Of a stretch of 64,000 bases of DNA, positions 63,870 through 64,000 are shown in pieces (positions within the stretch are counted from its first letter, which is position 1; each line of letters opens with the position of its first letter). Origin of the DNA: Actinophytocola sp963729115 (GTDB lineage Bacteria; Actinomycetota; Actinomycetes; Mycobacteriales; Pseudonocardiaceae); the NCBI GenBank assembly GCA_963729115.1, contig CAVSMR010000014.1:1-64000 (forward strand), read 5' to 3'. A model generated the notes under the pieces. The model had not been told where the DNA came from, made no database searches, and saw only the letters and a list, made by a program, of their open reading frames with translations. Made by a program: the position numbers and the translations under genes.

Positions 63870-64000
63870 GTGCGGATTGACGAGGAGCAGGGCTACCGGG
63901 CGTCGGCGTCGCGGGACGCGCGGTTCGACGGGCAGTTCATCGTGGCCGTGAAGACCACGCGGATCTACTGCCGGCCGTCCTGCCCGGCGATCACGCCGAA
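63870..64000 (+). CDS. Ada/AlkA-type DNA repair protein, N-terminus only
   Basis: The last 131 bp begin a gene: GTG then RIDEEQGYRASASRDARFDGQFIVAVKTT and IYCRPSCPAITPK. The FDGxF...AVxTTxIYCRPSCPA pattern is the N-terminal zinc- and methyl-phosphotriester-binding domain of Ada and of Ada-AlkA fusions in actinobacteria. It responds to or repairs alkylation damage. The rest of the gene lies beyond the window, so whether it continues into an AraC, methyltransferase or glycosylase domain is unknown. Confidence 0.85.
   Translation, partial: MRIDEEQGYRASASRDARFDGQFIVAVKTTRIYCRPSCPAITP

Overview
The window is very GC-rich actinomycete DNA (roughly 70% G+C, dense genes, many GTG starts). Gene content suggests Pseudonocardiales or a close relative: mycothiol biosynthesis (mshB), glucosyl-3-phosphoglycerate synthase (gpgS), a FolP2-type paralog, an LpqW-like lipoprotein, a PIN-PhoH protein and a short-chain Z-prenyl synthase all recall Mycobacterium tuberculosis, while the auxiliary-type trpS, the SigE-family sigma factor and the secreted proteases recall Streptomyces and Pseudonocardiaceae. 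No rRNA, tRNA, CRISPR array, insertion sequence or prophage was seen; this is chromosomal core with accessory insertions.

Layout. (1) 1-15,140: hemolysin III family protein (cut by the window edge), CoA-binding protein, Z-prenyl synthase, phoH2, a DUF998 membrane protein, guaB1, ATP-dependent DNA ligase, a MerR-PP2C fusion, fumC, an FNR-type flavoprotein, GNAT, L,D-transpeptidase, a trypsin-like protease, glpX and a DUF4245 protein. Several lie near each other in M. tuberculosis (Rv1085c, Rv1086, Rv1095, Rv1098c, Rv1099c, Rv1100). (2) 15,137-37,821: a block that reads as the M. tuberculosis order typA-lpqW-mshB-fdx-dapC-dapD-dapE-LOG-folP2-gpgS-divIVA-tag turned round as a unit, interrupted by a six-gene oligopeptide ABC operon and an ECF sigma/anti-sigma-like pair. 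It holds three lysine/diaminopimelate genes (dapC, dapD, dapE). (3) 37,899-39,257: a probable iron-regulator box, a 53-residue cysteine-rich protein, and trpS preceded by a ribosome-mediated Trp attenuator. (4) 39,254-45,989: Nudix protein, OmpR-family response regulator and histidine kinase, with a divergent exported LolA-like protein and an ABC exporter; direct repeats of about 11-bp pitch lie in the divergent promoter. (5) 45,973-49,906: thiamine ABC transporter thiB-thiP-thiQ under a TPP riboswitch. (6) 49,958-64,000: pterin dehydratase, PhoX-like and PhoD-like phosphatases (the latter frameshifted), a secreted alpha/beta hydrolase, NIPSNAP protein, deaminase, a lectin-like propeller, ychF, a large secreted subtilase, and the start of an Ada/AlkA-type repair gene.

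The most unusual structure is a pair of gene-junction duplications in the two neighbouring ABC operons. Between the exporter ATPase and its permease (44,261-45,122) the ATPase 3' end plus spacer is repeated about five times, giving two extra ORFs chained by ATGA overlaps. Between thiP and thiQ (46,977-47,129) a mini-ORF joins a truncated ThiQ N-terminus to the ThiP C-terminus. The trp attenuator and the MerR-PP2C fusion are the other main points of interest. All calls come from reading the sequence and recalling families; no database search was run.
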